Shown: in pieces, positions 29,359-38,746 of the stretch
How positions within the stretch are numbered: position 1 is the stretch's first letter
How the letters are laid out: each line of letters begins with the position of its first letter
NCBI GenBank assembly: GCA_023266355.1
Contig: JAHFQM010000003.1
Span: 434,001 to 498,000 of the forward strand
Direction of reading: 5' to 3'
DNA: 64,000 nt
Origin: Aquabacterium sp.
GTDB taxonomy: Bacteria > Pseudomonadota > Gammaproteobacteria > Burkholderiales > Burkholderiaceae_C
The notes under the pieces: model-generated
Databases searched by the model: none
What the model was told of the DNA's origin: nothing
What the model saw: the letters and a program-made list of their open reading frames with translations, nothing else
Program-made: the position numbers and the translations under genes

Positions 29359-32274
29359 ATGACCGATCTTTCCGGCATCCAGCACGCGCTGGACGATGCC
29401 TTGCACAGCCTTGCCGACGCGGCAGGCCAGTGGCTGGGCGGCCTCAGCCAGCACACCCGCCTGCTGCGCCTGCACACCACGCTGGGCCCCAACGCCTTGC
29501 TGGCCGAGCGCGCCACCATCCACGAAGGCATGGTGCCCTGCGCCGACCCGCACCTGCAGGCCGCCTGCCACATCGAACTGCTGGCCCTGAGCACACGCCC
29601 CGACCTCGGCCCTGCCGAACTGCTCGGCCAAGCCGCCTTGCTGGAGCTGCAAACCACGCGGCACTGGCGCCCCTTCCACGGCCACATCAGCCACGTTGCC
29701 TGCCTGGGCGCCGACGGCGGCTTCACGCGCTGGCGCCTGCACATCGACCCCTGGTTGCACTGGCTCGGCCACCGCAGCGACGCCTGGGTCTTCCAGGACA
29801 TGGACGTGCTCGACATCACCGAGGCCGTGTTCGCCGATCACCCTGTCCATCAACCCGCCTGGCGCATCGACGTGGCCGACCGCAGCGCCCTGCCCCGCCG
29901 CTCGCTGTGCACCCAGTTCCACGAAACCGACCTCGCCTTCCTCTCGCGCCTGTGGGCCGAGGAAGGCCTGTTCGCCTGGTTCGAGCACAGCCGCGAGGCC
30001 GGCGGCAGCCACACCCTTGTCATCGCCGACCACGCCCAGGCCTTCGCGCCCAACCCGCAGCCCCAAGTGCGCTACACCCAGGCCGGCGCCACGCTCCAGG
30101 AAGACAGCCTCACGCACTGGGGCGGCCTGCGCCGCCTCGGCCCCACCGCGCTGCACACCGCCAGCTGGGACCACCGCCAGGTGCGCCAGCACAGCGCCAG
30201 CCGCGAGGTCGATGCCGCCCATGGACAAGGTGACACCCTCGCCCGCAAGCTGTCGATCACCGACCACCCCGGCGCCTACGCCCATGCCTCCGCCACACAC
30301 GCCGAGCGCCACGCGCGGCTGCGCCTCGAAGCCCTGGAAGCCGAGCGCAAGCAGTTCGAAGGCACCGGCACGGTGCGCACCCTGGCGCCCGGCACCACCT
30401 TCTCGCTGCGCGACCACCCCGACCACAGCGGCATCGAAGGCGATGACGATTTCGCCGTGCTGCGCGTGACCCACACCGCGCGCAACAACCTCGCGGCCGA
30501 TGCCACCGCATCGCCAACCCAGGCCGCAAGCCTGAGCGCAAGCATGGACCGCCTGGCCAACGACAGCACCGAGCCGCTGTACCAGGGCCACGTGCTGGCG
30601 CAACGCCGCCAGGTGCCCGTGCGCCTGCGACACGCCCCCGCGAAACCACGCGTTCAGGGCAGCCAGACGGCCATCGTCGTCGGCCTGAGCGGCCCTGTCC
30701 ACACCGACCGCGACGGCCGCATCAAAGTCCAGTTCCACTGGCAACGCGGCAGCCTGGGCAGCCACCGCCTGGACCACCCCACCCCAGCCTCCGAGCGCTG
30801 CAACGCGCCCGCGTCAGAGGCCTCGGGCACCTGGGTGCGCGTGGCCCAGGCCTGGGCGGGTGCCAACTGGGGCGGCGTGTTCATCCCGCGCCTCGGCCAG
30901 GAGGTGGTCGTGGCCTTCCTCGACGGCGACATCGACCGCCCCGTGGTGCTCGGCGCGGCCTACAACGGCCAAGGTCAGGCCGACGCCCAGGGCAACAGCG
31001 TGTCGGCCGGCGCCGCCACAGCCACCGGCAACGCCCCGGCCTGGTTCCCGGGCACCGCACGCCAAGGCGAGTTGGAAGGCCACGCCCACACCGCCACCCT
31101 GAGCGGCCTGCGCACGCAGAGCCTGGACGCGTCCCAATCTGGCGGCGGCGCCCACAACCAGCTGGTGATGGACGACACCGCAGCCCAAGGCCGCGTGATG
31201 CTGCACACCACCCAGGCACAGAGCTGGCTGCAGATGGGCCACCTGCTGCAGCAAGACGGCAACCAGCGCTTGGCGCCACGTGGCATCGGCCTGGAGCTGC
31301 ACACGCAAGCCCAAGCCACCCTGCGCGCCGGCAGCGGCCTGCACCTGAGCACCCACGCCCGCCCTGGCGGCACCACCGCCCAGGCCCAACCCGCCGACAC
31401 CCGCGAGGCCCGCGCGCAACTGCAAGCCCACGCCGAACTGCTGCAAGCCCTGCACAGCAACGCACAAGCTCAACACGCGCAACTGCCCCGCGAAGCCGCA
31501 CCGCCCCAACTGCCTGCACAGCAAGCGCTGCAGGCCACGCTGGCCAGCCTGGGCACCACCGCCAGCTCCGACCACGGCGACATCCCCACCACCGGGCGCC
31601 CTGACATCGTCCTCAGCGCCGCCGCCGACGTCCACAGCGCCACGCCCGCCCACACCGTGATCGCCGCCGGCCAGCACCTCACCGCCACCACCGAACAAGA
31701 CACCCACCTGCTCGCCCAGCGCCACCAGGCCTGGGCCGTCAAAGGCGGCATCGGCCTGTTCACACGCGGCGAGCTCACCGACGCCCAACACCCCGTGCAA
31801 GACACCGGCATCCGCCTGCACGCCGCCAGCGGCAACGTCAACGTGCAAGCCCAAAGCGCCGCGCTGAACCTCACCGCCAAGCAGTCCGTGGACCTGCAAA
31901 GCACCCAGGCCAGCGTGCACATCAGCGCACCGCAGCGCATCGTGCTCAATGGCGCAGGCAGCTATTTGCTGATCGACGGCGGCAACATCGAGCTCGGCAC
32001 GAGCGGGCCGGCACAGTTCAAGGCGGCGGCGAAGGAGTTGGCGGGTGGGGGCAGTGCTTCGGGGCAGGGACCATCCATGCACAAAGCACAGGACTTGTTC
32101 GATGAGCAGTTCCAGCTGCGCGACGAGCTGAGCGGCTTACCACTGGCTGGAGAGCCATATCGAATCCTCAATTCTCACGGCACCGTGCTCGCCACCGGCT
32201 TGACGAACAGCGAAGGCAAAACGATGCGCTACACCTCCAAACAGGCGGAAAAGCTCCGCCTCGTTCGGGGTTGA
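29359..32274 (+). CDS. vgrG: Type VI secretion spike protein VgrG with C-terminal extension
   Basis: 971 residues; trimeric puncturing tip that carries effectors. N-terminal gp27-like part (about 35-400; LSRLWAEEGLFAWFEH), gp5 OB-fold (about 425-535; DRDGRIKVQFHW, WGGVFIPRLGQEVVVAFLDGDIDRPVVLG), linker, DUF2345 needle (about 690-890; LNLTAKQSVDLQS, GSYLLIDGGNIELG), and a final domain (about 895-971; DEQFQLRDELSGLPLAGEPYRI) of the transthyretin-like adaptor kind that binds cargo. GC content falls sharply near residue 890. A cluster of structural T6SS genes is absent here, so it is an orphan vgrG with its cargo. agggac precedes the ATG. Confidence 0.94.
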   Translation: MTDLSGIQHALDDALHSLADAAGQWLGGLSQHTRLLRLHTTLGPNALLAERATIHEGMVPCADPHLQAACHIELLALSTRPDLGPAELLGQAALLELQTTRHWRPFHGHISHVACLGADGGFTRWRLHIDPWLHWLGHRSDAWVFQDMDVLDITEAVFADHPVHQPAWRIDVADRSALPRRSLCTQFHETDLAFLSRLWAEEGLFAWFEHSREAGGSHTLVIADHAQAFAPNPQPQVRYTQAGATLQEDSLTHWGGLRRLGPTALHTASWDHRQVRQHSASREVDAAHGQGDTLARKLSITDHPGAYAHASATHAERHARLRLEALEAERKQFEGTGTVRTLAPGTTFSLRDHPDHSGIEGDDDFAVLRVTHTARNNLAADATASPTQAASLSASMDRLANDSTEPLYQGHVLAQRRQVPVRLRHAPAKPRVQGSQTAIVVGLSGPVHTDRDGRIKVQFHWQRGSLGSHRLDHPTPASERCNAPASEASGTWVRVAQAWAGANWGGVFIPRLGQEVVVAFLDGDIDRPVVLGAAYNGQGQADAQGNSVSAGAATATGNAPAWFPGTARQGELEGHAHTATLSGLRTQSLDASQSGGGAHNQLVMDDTAAQGRVMLHTTQAQSWLQMGHLLQQDGNQRLAPRGIGLELHTQAQATLRAGSGLHLSTHARPGGTTAQAQPADTREARAQLQAHAELLQALHSNAQAQHAQLPREAAPPQLPAQQALQATLASLGTTASSDHGDIPTTGRPDIVLSAAADVHSATPAHTVIAAGQHLTATTEQDTHLLAQRHQAWAVKGGIGLFTRGELTDAQHPVQDTGIRLHAASGNVNVQAQSAALNLTAKQSVDLQSTQASVHISAPQRIVLNGAGSYLLIDGGNIELGTSGPAQFKAAAKELAGGGSASGQGPSMHKAQDLFDEQFQLRDELSGLPLAGEPYRILNSHGTVLATGLTNSEGKTMRYTSKQAEKLRLVRG

Positions 32275-32289
32275 TCACCAGGGAACGAC

Positions 32290-34395
32290 ATGCCGCCAAA
32301 CGAAGACGCCCTCTGTGAAGCCACATGCAACACCACGCCGCAAAGCGTGGTTCCTGCCAACATCACGCCTGATTCCCTGTATTTCTTCAACCCTGCAACG
32401 GGTGCGATCTTGGAATGTCCGGCGCAAAGCGTTGCCGCATTCAGGCTGGAATCCGAGCAACTGAATCAGCGTCTGGACGACCTCTGGCGCGCACAGGTCG
32501 CCGTGTCGTCGGCCGCTCAGGCCCTGCATGTCGCCAACGCACAGGTCGACCCGGCTCAGCAAACGGCGGCTCACACTGCGCTCACACAGTCCATCAAGGC
32601 AGAGGACAAGGCACGCGATGCCATGTTCAAAGAACTCAAGGACCTGCCGAAGTTCAATGACGGTGCGAAAGGGCTGATGGAATTGCTGCCGCTGGCCACC
32701 CACAAAGGGCACAAGCTTTCCAAAACCCGGCGCATGACCTATGTGCGCTCAGACAAGGTCAAATCTCATTTACGCACGTACCACGACCTTCCTGGCGACA
32801 AGTCCAAGCTCAAATCCTTCTACAAAAAGAACGCACAAGGGGAGTACCAACTGGACGTCCAGAAACTCAAGGACTCTTTCAGCAAGGTGCCTGTGAAGGG
32901 CAGCTTGGGCAAGGAAGACGTCACTTACTGGGCCGACGGCTGGGCTCCCGAGTTCGCCGAGGCCTTCAATGCCAGCTACGACGCGAAAGCAGCCAAATCC
33001 AAAGCCGACAAAGCCACGCCTGAAGACGCTTGCGTCCAATTCTCGGGTGGCGCTTCGTTGATGCGCTTCTTCGCTGGCGTGGGGCGCAGCAGCAGCGCTG
33101 AACTGTCCACCGAGGACTTCAAAAACCTCTTGGCAGGCAAAGGCGAGATCGGAGCCAAGTTCATGGGCAACGCCCGGGCTGGCGTAGACCTGGCCTCCGC
33201 ACAAGGCAATGTGAGCCTGTACCTGCCTGCCAAGAAGGGCTTGCACCTGCACATTTCTGCAGGCAAAAACGCCAAAGGCGGCAAGCAAGATTTGGAGCTT
33301 GGCTACATCCGCTTCTTGATCGAGGCAGAAGTCAGCGTCACCTGCGGTGCCAGCGCTTTGGCGGAAGGTGGCCTGGAATTCAAGCTCAAGGCCGACATGA
33401 CACAGGGCGTCCGAGGCGCCCCTGCAGCCAAGTCAGCAGCAGCTTTGGCAGACCCCAAAGCGCGGGTGAACAAACTTGAGGCAGAGAACGCAGCCAAGGG
33501 CAGTCTGGGCGCTTTCGCCGGCGCGGAGGCCGGTGGCAAGGTCGGCGGCGCGCTGCAATGGCAAAAGGTTGCCTCCACCGAGTTCAAGGACTTCGCCAAG
33601 ATCAACGCCGGGGCGCAAGGTCAGGCTGGTATTGGCGGCTCGGCCATGTTCGAGATTGGCTACTCGAAAGGCAAGTTCCGCATCAAGACCAAACTTGCGG
33701 CCTGCGTGGGCCTGGGCATCAAAGGCAGCATCGACGCGGAAGTGGGCGTGGAGCACCTGATTGAATTTGACCTTTGGTTCAAGCACCAAGTCGTCAATGC
33801 GCTGGACCAGAACCTTCGGTACTTTGAAGACCGCGCTTGGAAGGCCTTTGTGTACATGAAGGCATTGGCGATTGCAGAGGGGAAGCAACTGACAGAGTAT
33901 TTGGGCAAAACCTTGCCTAACCTGCTGAACGCTTGGGACAAGTTGGTCAAGACAGCTTCCGCGGAGGTACTTGGGCGCATCAAGGCGTCGAGGGACTACG
34001 TCTTGACTTCTGTGGCAGAGGCAAAGGCCCTTCTGCTTGGCTTGCTGGAATCCATGAAAGCTCGCCTCAAAGCGATGGGTCGTGAAATTGAAAACACGGC
34101 TCAGTGGCTGCTCAGTGCCGCGCAGAGCGAGCAGGAGATCGAGAACATCTATGCGCGCATTGCAGTTGACATGGACACCAAGGTGAGCAAGCAATCGGGG
34201 CAAATGCGTTTGGCCACCCTGCTGGGTGGTAACGATGCGCTGAACAGCATCGTGCACGCAGCGAAGACCGAGCCAACACCAGGCCATGGACTGGCCTTCG
34301 TGAATGAGCCTGCGTATCAGTTCTCGCTGGGCATGGGCACTCACCAAGCTTGGCAGCGCTCCCCTTTCGGCACCAACAACAATCACATCGTCTGA
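32290..34395 (+). CDS. Putative VgrG-linked type VI secretion effector, activity unknown
   Basis: 701 residues starting 15 bp after vgrG, with aggga before the ATG. Position after a VgrG with a cargo-binding tail marks it as a likely secreted toxin. N-terminal part (1-250) contains coiled and charged helices; a central Gly/Ala-rich region (about 270-500; GAFAGAEAGGKVGG, GIGGSAMFEIGYSKGKF, CVGLGIKGSIDAEVG) appears beta-rich; the C-terminal third (about 500-640) is amphipathic helices. No known nuclease, lipase, amidase, deaminase or NADase motif and no long hydrophobic helix was found. Base composition is clearly lower in GC than vgrG. The function call is from context, not motif. Confidence 0.7.
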   Translation: MPPNEDALCEATCNTTPQSVVPANITPDSLYFFNPATGAILECPAQSVAAFRLESEQLNQRLDDLWRAQVAVSSAAQALHVANAQVDPAQQTAAHTALTQSIKAEDKARDAMFKELKDLPKFNDGAKGLMELLPLATHKGHKLSKTRRMTYVRSDKVKSHLRTYHDLPGDKSKLKSFYKKNAQGEYQLDVQKLKDSFSKVPVKGSLGKEDVTYWADGWAPEFAEAFNASYDAKAAKSKADKATPEDACVQFSGGASLMRFFAGVGRSSSAELSTEDFKNLLAGKGEIGAKFMGNARAGVDLASAQGNVSLYLPAKKGLHLHISAGKNAKGGKQDLELGYIRFLIEAEVSVTCGASALAEGGLEFKLKADMTQGVRGAPAAKSAAALADPKARVNKLEAENAAKGSLGAFAGAEAGGKVGGALQWQKVASTEFKDFAKINAGAQGQAGIGGSAMFEIGYSKGKFRIKTKLAACVGLGIKGSIDAEVGVEHLIEFDLWFKHQVVNALDQNLRYFEDRAWKAFVYMKALAIAEGKQLTEYLGKTLPNLLNAWDKLVKTASAEVLGRIKASRDYVLTSVAEAKALLLGLLESMKARLKAMGREIENTAQWLLSAAQSEQEIENIYARIAVDMDTKVSKQSGQMRLATLLGGNDALNSIVHAAKTEPTPGHGLAFVNEPAYQFSLGMGTHQAWQRSPFGTNNNHIV

Positions 34396-34401
34396 TCAGC
34401 G

Positions 34402-35613
34402 ATGTCCAAATCCATGACATCCTCAACACGGTCAATCACCACACCAGCGCTCTCAGCATGCTTGCTCTGGACATCCGTCGCCGTCGGGGCAAACGAGTCT
34501 GCCCCCGCCGCGCCGGCTGAAGTACCCTACGATGCACAACCTCAGGCAACGGCTGCACCAGCCGCTGACCCATGGGATCTCAGTGACGCGCAGAAGTCGA
34601 TCCTGGCAACCCTGCCCAAGTCTGTCGACGAGCAACGCAGGGAACTGCTGCGCCTCTCCCGCATCCCGTTGCCGACTTACGATGAGCGCAAGCGGTTTGA
34701 AGCGTTGATGGGAACGAGGTTTCCAATGGAGCCACGACACCCGCTGCGCGACAACGAAACCTGGCTCATCGAGCACTATCGCTCACAAGGTAAGCCCACC
34801 GAGGCTGAGCTGCGCGCACTGATCGCTTCGCTCAAGAAGCGGACGATTCACCTCCGAGGCGGCTCCTTCATGATGGGGGACTTCGGCCCCTTGGTGTTCA
34901 AGCCCAGGCTCACCCTGACAGGCTACAAAGAGAACGGCCCTCCCCATGAGGTGGTGCTGGATGGCTACTCCATCATGAAGGGTCGGGTGACCCATGGCGA
35001 GTTCGACCTGTACCTGCGCTCTCAGGGCCGCCCACCTCTGGATGATGACGGCAGCATCTACTTCCGCCGCCCAGGCTACGTCGTCATCGACGTCACCTGG
35101 CATGACGCCGATGGCTATTGCCAGTGGCTGGCGCGGATCACAAGCAAACCCTTTGCACTGCCCACCGAGGCCCAATGGGAATACGCTGCCCGTGAGGGCG
35201 GCAAGCTCATTGCCTACCCCATGTACCACTGGCCCGACGTGAAATGGCAGAACAAATACCAGCCCGTGTTCGCCACCGCTGAGAAAGCCATCACCAAGAG
35301 AGAAATACAGGCAGGCCGACCAGGCGGCGGGTTCAGCATGCCCTACCCCCCTGGCCTGCATGGCGAAAACCGCATCGGCATGCAGGGTGTGCTGGGCAGC
35401 GGCAGCTGGGAGTGGGTGGCCGACTGGTACCAGGACGACTACTACAGCGTCAGCCCCAAGCACAACCCTCGTGGCCCGGAAGATGGCACCGAACGGGTCG
35501 TGCGCGTCGGCTCTGAAACTTGGGCCAACACCATCCTCAATCGCCACAAGCAGCCACCGGAGAAGGGCACGCAGTTCCGTTGCGTGCTCAATGATCCCAA
35601 GCCTTGGAGATGA
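34402..35613 (+). CDS. Exported FGE/SUMF1-fold protein, candidate immunity or effector accessory protein
   Basis: 403 residues: a signal peptide (about 1-30; hydrophobic ALSACLLWTSVAVGA), a charged helical region (55-145), then a formylglycine-generating-enzyme-like domain (about 150-400; GGSFMMGDF, PHEVVLDGYSIMKGRVTHGEF, LPTEAQWEYAAREGG, GSWEWVADWY, FRCVLND). The pair of catalytic cysteines of true FGE is not seen, so it is probably a binding fold. Exported FGE-fold proteins are found beside vgrG-effector genes; placement 7 bp after the effector gene suggests immunity in the periplasm (inference). Confidence 0.78.
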   Translation: MSKSMTSSTRSITTPALSACLLWTSVAVGANESAPAAPAEVPYDAQPQATAAPAADPWDLSDAQKSILATLPKSVDEQRRELLRLSRIPLPTYDERKRFEALMGTRFPMEPRHPLRDNETWLIEHYRSQGKPTEAELRALIASLKKRTIHLRGGSFMMGDFGPLVFKPRLTLTGYKENGPPHEVVLDGYSIMKGRVTHGEFDLYLRSQGRPPLDDDGSIYFRRPGYVVIDVTWHDADGYCQWLARITSKPFALPTEAQWEYAAREGGKLIAYPMYHWPDVKWQNKYQPVFATAEKAITKREIQAGRPGGGFSMPYPPGLHGENRIGMQGVLGSGSWEWVADWYQDDYYSVSPKHNPRGPEDGTERVVRVGSETWANTILNRHKQPPEKGTQFRCVLNDPKPWR

Positions 35614-35771
35614 GGCACGAGGCATCCGTGCGCAACCCAGTCGGTCACCATGCTTGTACTGTTCATCAGCTTGCTTTGGCCGCACTTCGCAGTCAGCGCG
35701 ACAGGCTCAACACACGCAAGACCCGTCACGCACATCACCGCGCTTTTCAAATGATCACTGAGCCCCCAACC

Positions 35772-36671
35772 ATGCCGCACATCAAGACATGGATTGTCCT
35801 CCCCGTGGCGCTCAGCTTACAAGCGCCACCTCATGCGGAGGCACGAACATCGATTGAACGCGCTGGATCACCAGAGTGTCATGTGGCTCAGTGGGACGAG
35901 CGTGCCCCCGTGCGGGCACCCCGTATGCCAGCAGGGTCTGCATGGACCTATGTTGCAGGCGAGGGCAGCCCTCCCAACCGAATGACATTGGTCCGCACCA
36001 CCAAAGGTGAGCACACTTATGCGCTCTCCAATGGCCAGGAACATGTTGAGTTCGCATCGACGTACACCGAGCGCGTGCCCACTCGCAAGGGCAGCATGAG
36101 GCTGATACGCTTCCCATTGAAGGTGGGTGACAAATGGGAAGACGAATTCCAAGAGGAAGGTGAGTTCCAGTCGCCTCATGAGCACTTTCGCTACATCTAC
36201 AAAGAAAAAGCTCAGAGCAAGGCGCTTGGGATCGAGACCATCGACGTGGCTGCGGGCAGATTCCGTGCGCTGCACATCGTGAGAGAGTCTGGTTGGGTCA
36301 AGCTTGACCCCCACGATGTGTCCAACATTGGCATGACCCACGGCGGGGACGCACAGCCTGTCCGTGTCAATGGCTGGACCATCACCCATCTTTGGTACGC
36401 ACCAACCATCGGGCGCGCGGTGATGAAAGCCAGCGTCCGATTGGGAGACCCGTTTTACATACCGCACGACGAGTCAATCTTGAACCTAGCGAACACGGCG
36501 GTGGTGGAACTACAGGCGTTCGAAGGCCAGGGTCGCCACTGCGCTGATCAAGCACTGCTGCGCTCGCGGCAACCAGAAATGTACCTGCCCATCGGTTACC
36601 CGGCGGCGGCAAGCGACACGTGGCAGTGGTCCCTGCAATTGCGCGAGCATCGACCTCGTCGCGTCAAATGA
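35772..36671 (+). CDS. Exported protein of unknown function in the vgrG island
   Basis: About 299 residues with a signal peptide (MPHIKTWIVLPVALSLQAPPHAEA). The mature protein is beta-rich with PLKVGDKWEDEF and VAAGRFRALHIVRE, resembling periplasmic proteins of the DUF3108-like 'GDxW...G' type only in general pattern. It is the last plus-strand gene of the T6SS island and has the same lower-GC composition. It could be a second immunity protein or an accessory. The start is uncertain: 35772 fits the signal peptide, 35751 is also in frame; no ribosome-binding site is clear. Confidence 0.6.
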   Translation: MPHIKTWIVLPVALSLQAPPHAEARTSIERAGSPECHVAQWDERAPVRAPRMPAGSAWTYVAGEGSPPNRMTLVRTTKGEHTYALSNGQEHVEFASTYTERVPTRKGSMRLIRFPLKVGDKWEDEFQEEGEFQSPHEHFRYIYKEKAQSKALGIETIDVAAGRFRALHIVRESGWVKLDPHDVSNIGMTHGGDAQPVRVNGWTITHLWYAPTIGRAVMKASVRLGDPFYIPHDESILNLANTAVVELQAFEGQGRHCADQALLRSRQPEMYLPIGYPAAASDTWQWSLQLREHRPRRVK

Positions 36672-36684
36672 AGCGCATACGCCC

Positions 36685-36933
36685 TCAGCGGTAAAACGCC
36701 TCGACCTTGCCCTTGAGCTTGATGGTCAGGCTGCGGCCTTTGCGGTCCACGGTCTTGCCCACGGGCACGCGGACCCAGCCTTCGCTGACGCAGTATTCCT
36801 CGACGTCGAAGCGTTCCTTGTCGTTGAAGCGGATGCCGATGTCGTGCTGGAACACGGCCGCGTTGTGGTGCGGGCTGCGCGGGTCGATGGAGAGGTGGTC
36901 GGGCAGAGGGGGGCGCTCGTCGGTCTGGCTCAT
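36685..36933 (-). CDS. DUF3297 family protein
   Basis: 82 residues, all family hallmarks: LPDHLSIDPRSPHHNAAVF, HDIGIRFNDKER, DVEEYCVSEGWVRVP and a C-terminal LKGKVEAFYR. Small cytoplasmic protein of unknown function widespread in proteobacteria. ATG at 36933 chosen because the family begins just before LPDHLS; the upstream in-frame Ala/Pro stretch to 36990 is not conserved. Convergent with the island's last gene, 13 bp away. Confidence 0.88.
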   Translation of the reverse strand: MSQTDERPPLPDHLSIDPRSPHHNAAVFQHDIGIRFNDKERFDVEEYCVSEGWVRVPVGKTVDRKGRSLTIKLKGKVEAFYR

Positions 36934-37046
36934 GGTGTGGCTCACGGTCGGTGCTGCGGGGGTGGGCAAAGGGGGTGCCGTTGCCGGCAAGGGCGCCAGT
37001 GTAGGGGACGCCAGCGGACGCAGCCAGGCGCCGCGCCCTGTGGCGC

Positions 37047-37322
37047 TCAGGCCAGGGTTTTGGGCGGGTTGCCCGACTCCGGCGGGCCGCCGCGGTGGGA
37101 TTTGGTCCAGCTGTAGTCGGGCGGGGCGTCGCTCACGCCGGCTTGGCCCACGCTGTCGCCCAGCTCGGTGTTGATGACGACGTGGCGGTTGCAGGGCTGG
37201 CCCTGCGGGTCACGCTCTTTGCGGCGCGCTTCGGCGAAGGCCAGGGCGGCCATCAGTTGGGCATCGGCGAAAGCCTCAACCTGGGGGCCTTCGGCGGTCA
37301 GCCAGTAAACAACGATGCTCAT
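37047..37322 (-). CDS. Conserved small hypothetical protein
   Basis: 91 residues beginning MSIVVYWLTAEGPQVEAF, a hydrophobic strand then a helix (ADAQLMAALAFAEARRKER) and a second strand with HVVINTELGDSVGQAGVSD, followed by a polar tail (PPDYSWTKSHRGGPPESG). It resembles small proteins common in Comamonadaceae; function unknown. The ATG at 37322 is the natural start; the long in-frame extension to 37703 crosses the next gene's start. 113 bp separate it from DUF3297. Confidence 0.72.
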   Translation of the reverse strand: MSIVVYWLTAEGPQVEAFADAQLMAALAFAEARRKERDPQGQPCNRHVVINTELGDSVGQAGVSDAPPDYSWTKSHRGGPPESGNPPKTLA

Positions 37323-37570
37323 GGTGGTGCAGGCAAGGCCCGGTCCAAGGTGGGTGGCAGGTTCAGAAACGGAGGGCGCAACCGGTCTTTTTCCACACAA
37401 AGCCCCCTGCGCACCCGGGATTACCATCGGCATGGCGACGTGCATGCCCTGTTCAACGAACGGGGGCACACCCATGTCACCCACCAGACGCCGCCGTTCA
37501 CCCCAAGCAGTCCCGCCATGCCCCCTCGATTCTGCCCCGTCCACATGCCCACAGCCAGAGAGGCCTGCGC

Positions 37571-38731
37571 ATGACCGAGTGGCACGCACACGGTGAGTCG
37601 GACCCCGGCATCGACCCCGACATCCGCTTGCAGCAGATCCGCGAAGCCTTCGTCGATGACGTGCTGCGCGGACTCGTCTGGCTGACGCTGTGCATCCTGG
37701 CAATGTCGTTCTGGCGCAATTTCCTGGGCCCGCCCAGCCTGCGCTGGCCGGCCGCCTTCGCCATGGTGGCCGTGAGCACCACCTCGCTGTGCACCCTCTT
37801 CTGGCGGCGCCGGCACCTGTCGTACCGCTTCAAGGCCACGGCGCTGCTGGGCGTGCTGTTCCTGACGGCCACCGCGGGCCTGGTGTCCTTTGGGCAGGCC
37901 GCGCCCACGGGCAACTTCTTCGCGATGGGCTTTTTCGTCTCGGCCGTTCTGTTTTCGCGCAACACCGTGTTCATGTTGATCGGCGGCACGGCGCTGGTGA
38001 TCGCCTGTGCGGCTTTTGCCGCGCTCTCGGGCCTGCACACCGTGCCGATCAACCTCAATGCGGTGGTGATGCAACCGGTGGTCTGGGTCAACCTGATGCT
38101 GACGCTGGCGCTGTCGGCCGGCGCCATCGCCACGGCCATGGGCTCGTTCATGCGCGCCATGCAGAGCCTGTTGGGCGATGTGCACCGCCAGCAAACCGAG
38201 ATCAAGGCGCAGCGCGACCAGATCCGCCACCTCGCCACCCACGACAACCTGACGGGCCTGCCCATCATGCGGCTGGCGGTGGACCGCAGCCACCAGGCCA
38301 TGGCCCACGCACGGCACAACGGCCAGAAGATCGCGTTCATGTTCCTCGACCTCGATGGCTTCAAGGAGGTCAACGACCGCCATGGCCACGAGGCGGGTGA
38401 CCGCGTGCTGCAGACCGTGGCCAAGCGCCTGACATCGGCCGTGCGTTCGGCCGACACCGCGGCGCGCATTGGTGGCGACGAGTTCGTGGTCATCCTCAGT
38501 GACCTGAGCCACGCGCACTTCGCGGGCGATGTGGCCGAGAAAATCTTGCGGACCCTGAACGCGCCCATCGCTTACGACGGGCACGAACTCAGCGTGGGCG
38601 CGAGCATCGGCATCGCGGTGTTCCCGGACCATGCCGAGGACCTGGATGCGCTCAAGCGGGCCGCCGACCGGGCGATGTACGCGGTCAAGGCCTCCGGCAA
38701 GAACCGCTACCAGTTCGCACAGCCCGCCTGA
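37571..38731 (+). CDS. Membrane diguanylate cyclase (GGDEF, with I-site)
   Basis: 386 residues: about six transmembrane helices (30-200), a coiled linker (VHRQQTEIKAQRDQIRHLATHD) and a GGDEF domain (220-385). GGDEF is exact and RSAD (RxxD) lies at the I-site position, so it should be an active, product-inhibited c-di-GMP synthase. It ends 15 bp before the convergent GGDEF-EAL gene. The 248-bp upstream gap holds only weak short repeats (GGCATG/CATGCC, 37429-37448). Confidence 0.92.
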   Translation: MTEWHAHGESDPGIDPDIRLQQIREAFVDDVLRGLVWLTLCILAMSFWRNFLGPPSLRWPAAFAMVAVSTTSLCTLFWRRRHLSYRFKATALLGVLFLTATAGLVSFGQAAPTGNFFAMGFFVSAVLFSRNTVFMLIGGTALVIACAAFAALSGLHTVPINLNAVVMQPVVWVNLMLTLALSAGAIATAMGSFMRAMQSLLGDVHRQQTEIKAQRDQIRHLATHDNLTGLPIMRLAVDRSHQAMAHARHNGQKIAFMFLDLDGFKEVNDRHGHEAGDRVLQTVAKRLTSAVRSADTAARIGGDEFVVILSDLSHAHFAGDVAEKILRTLNAPIAYDGHELSVGASIGIAVFPDHAEDLDALKRAADRAMYAVKASGKNRYQFAQPA

Positions 38732-38746
38732 AGACCGGCGGAGGGC

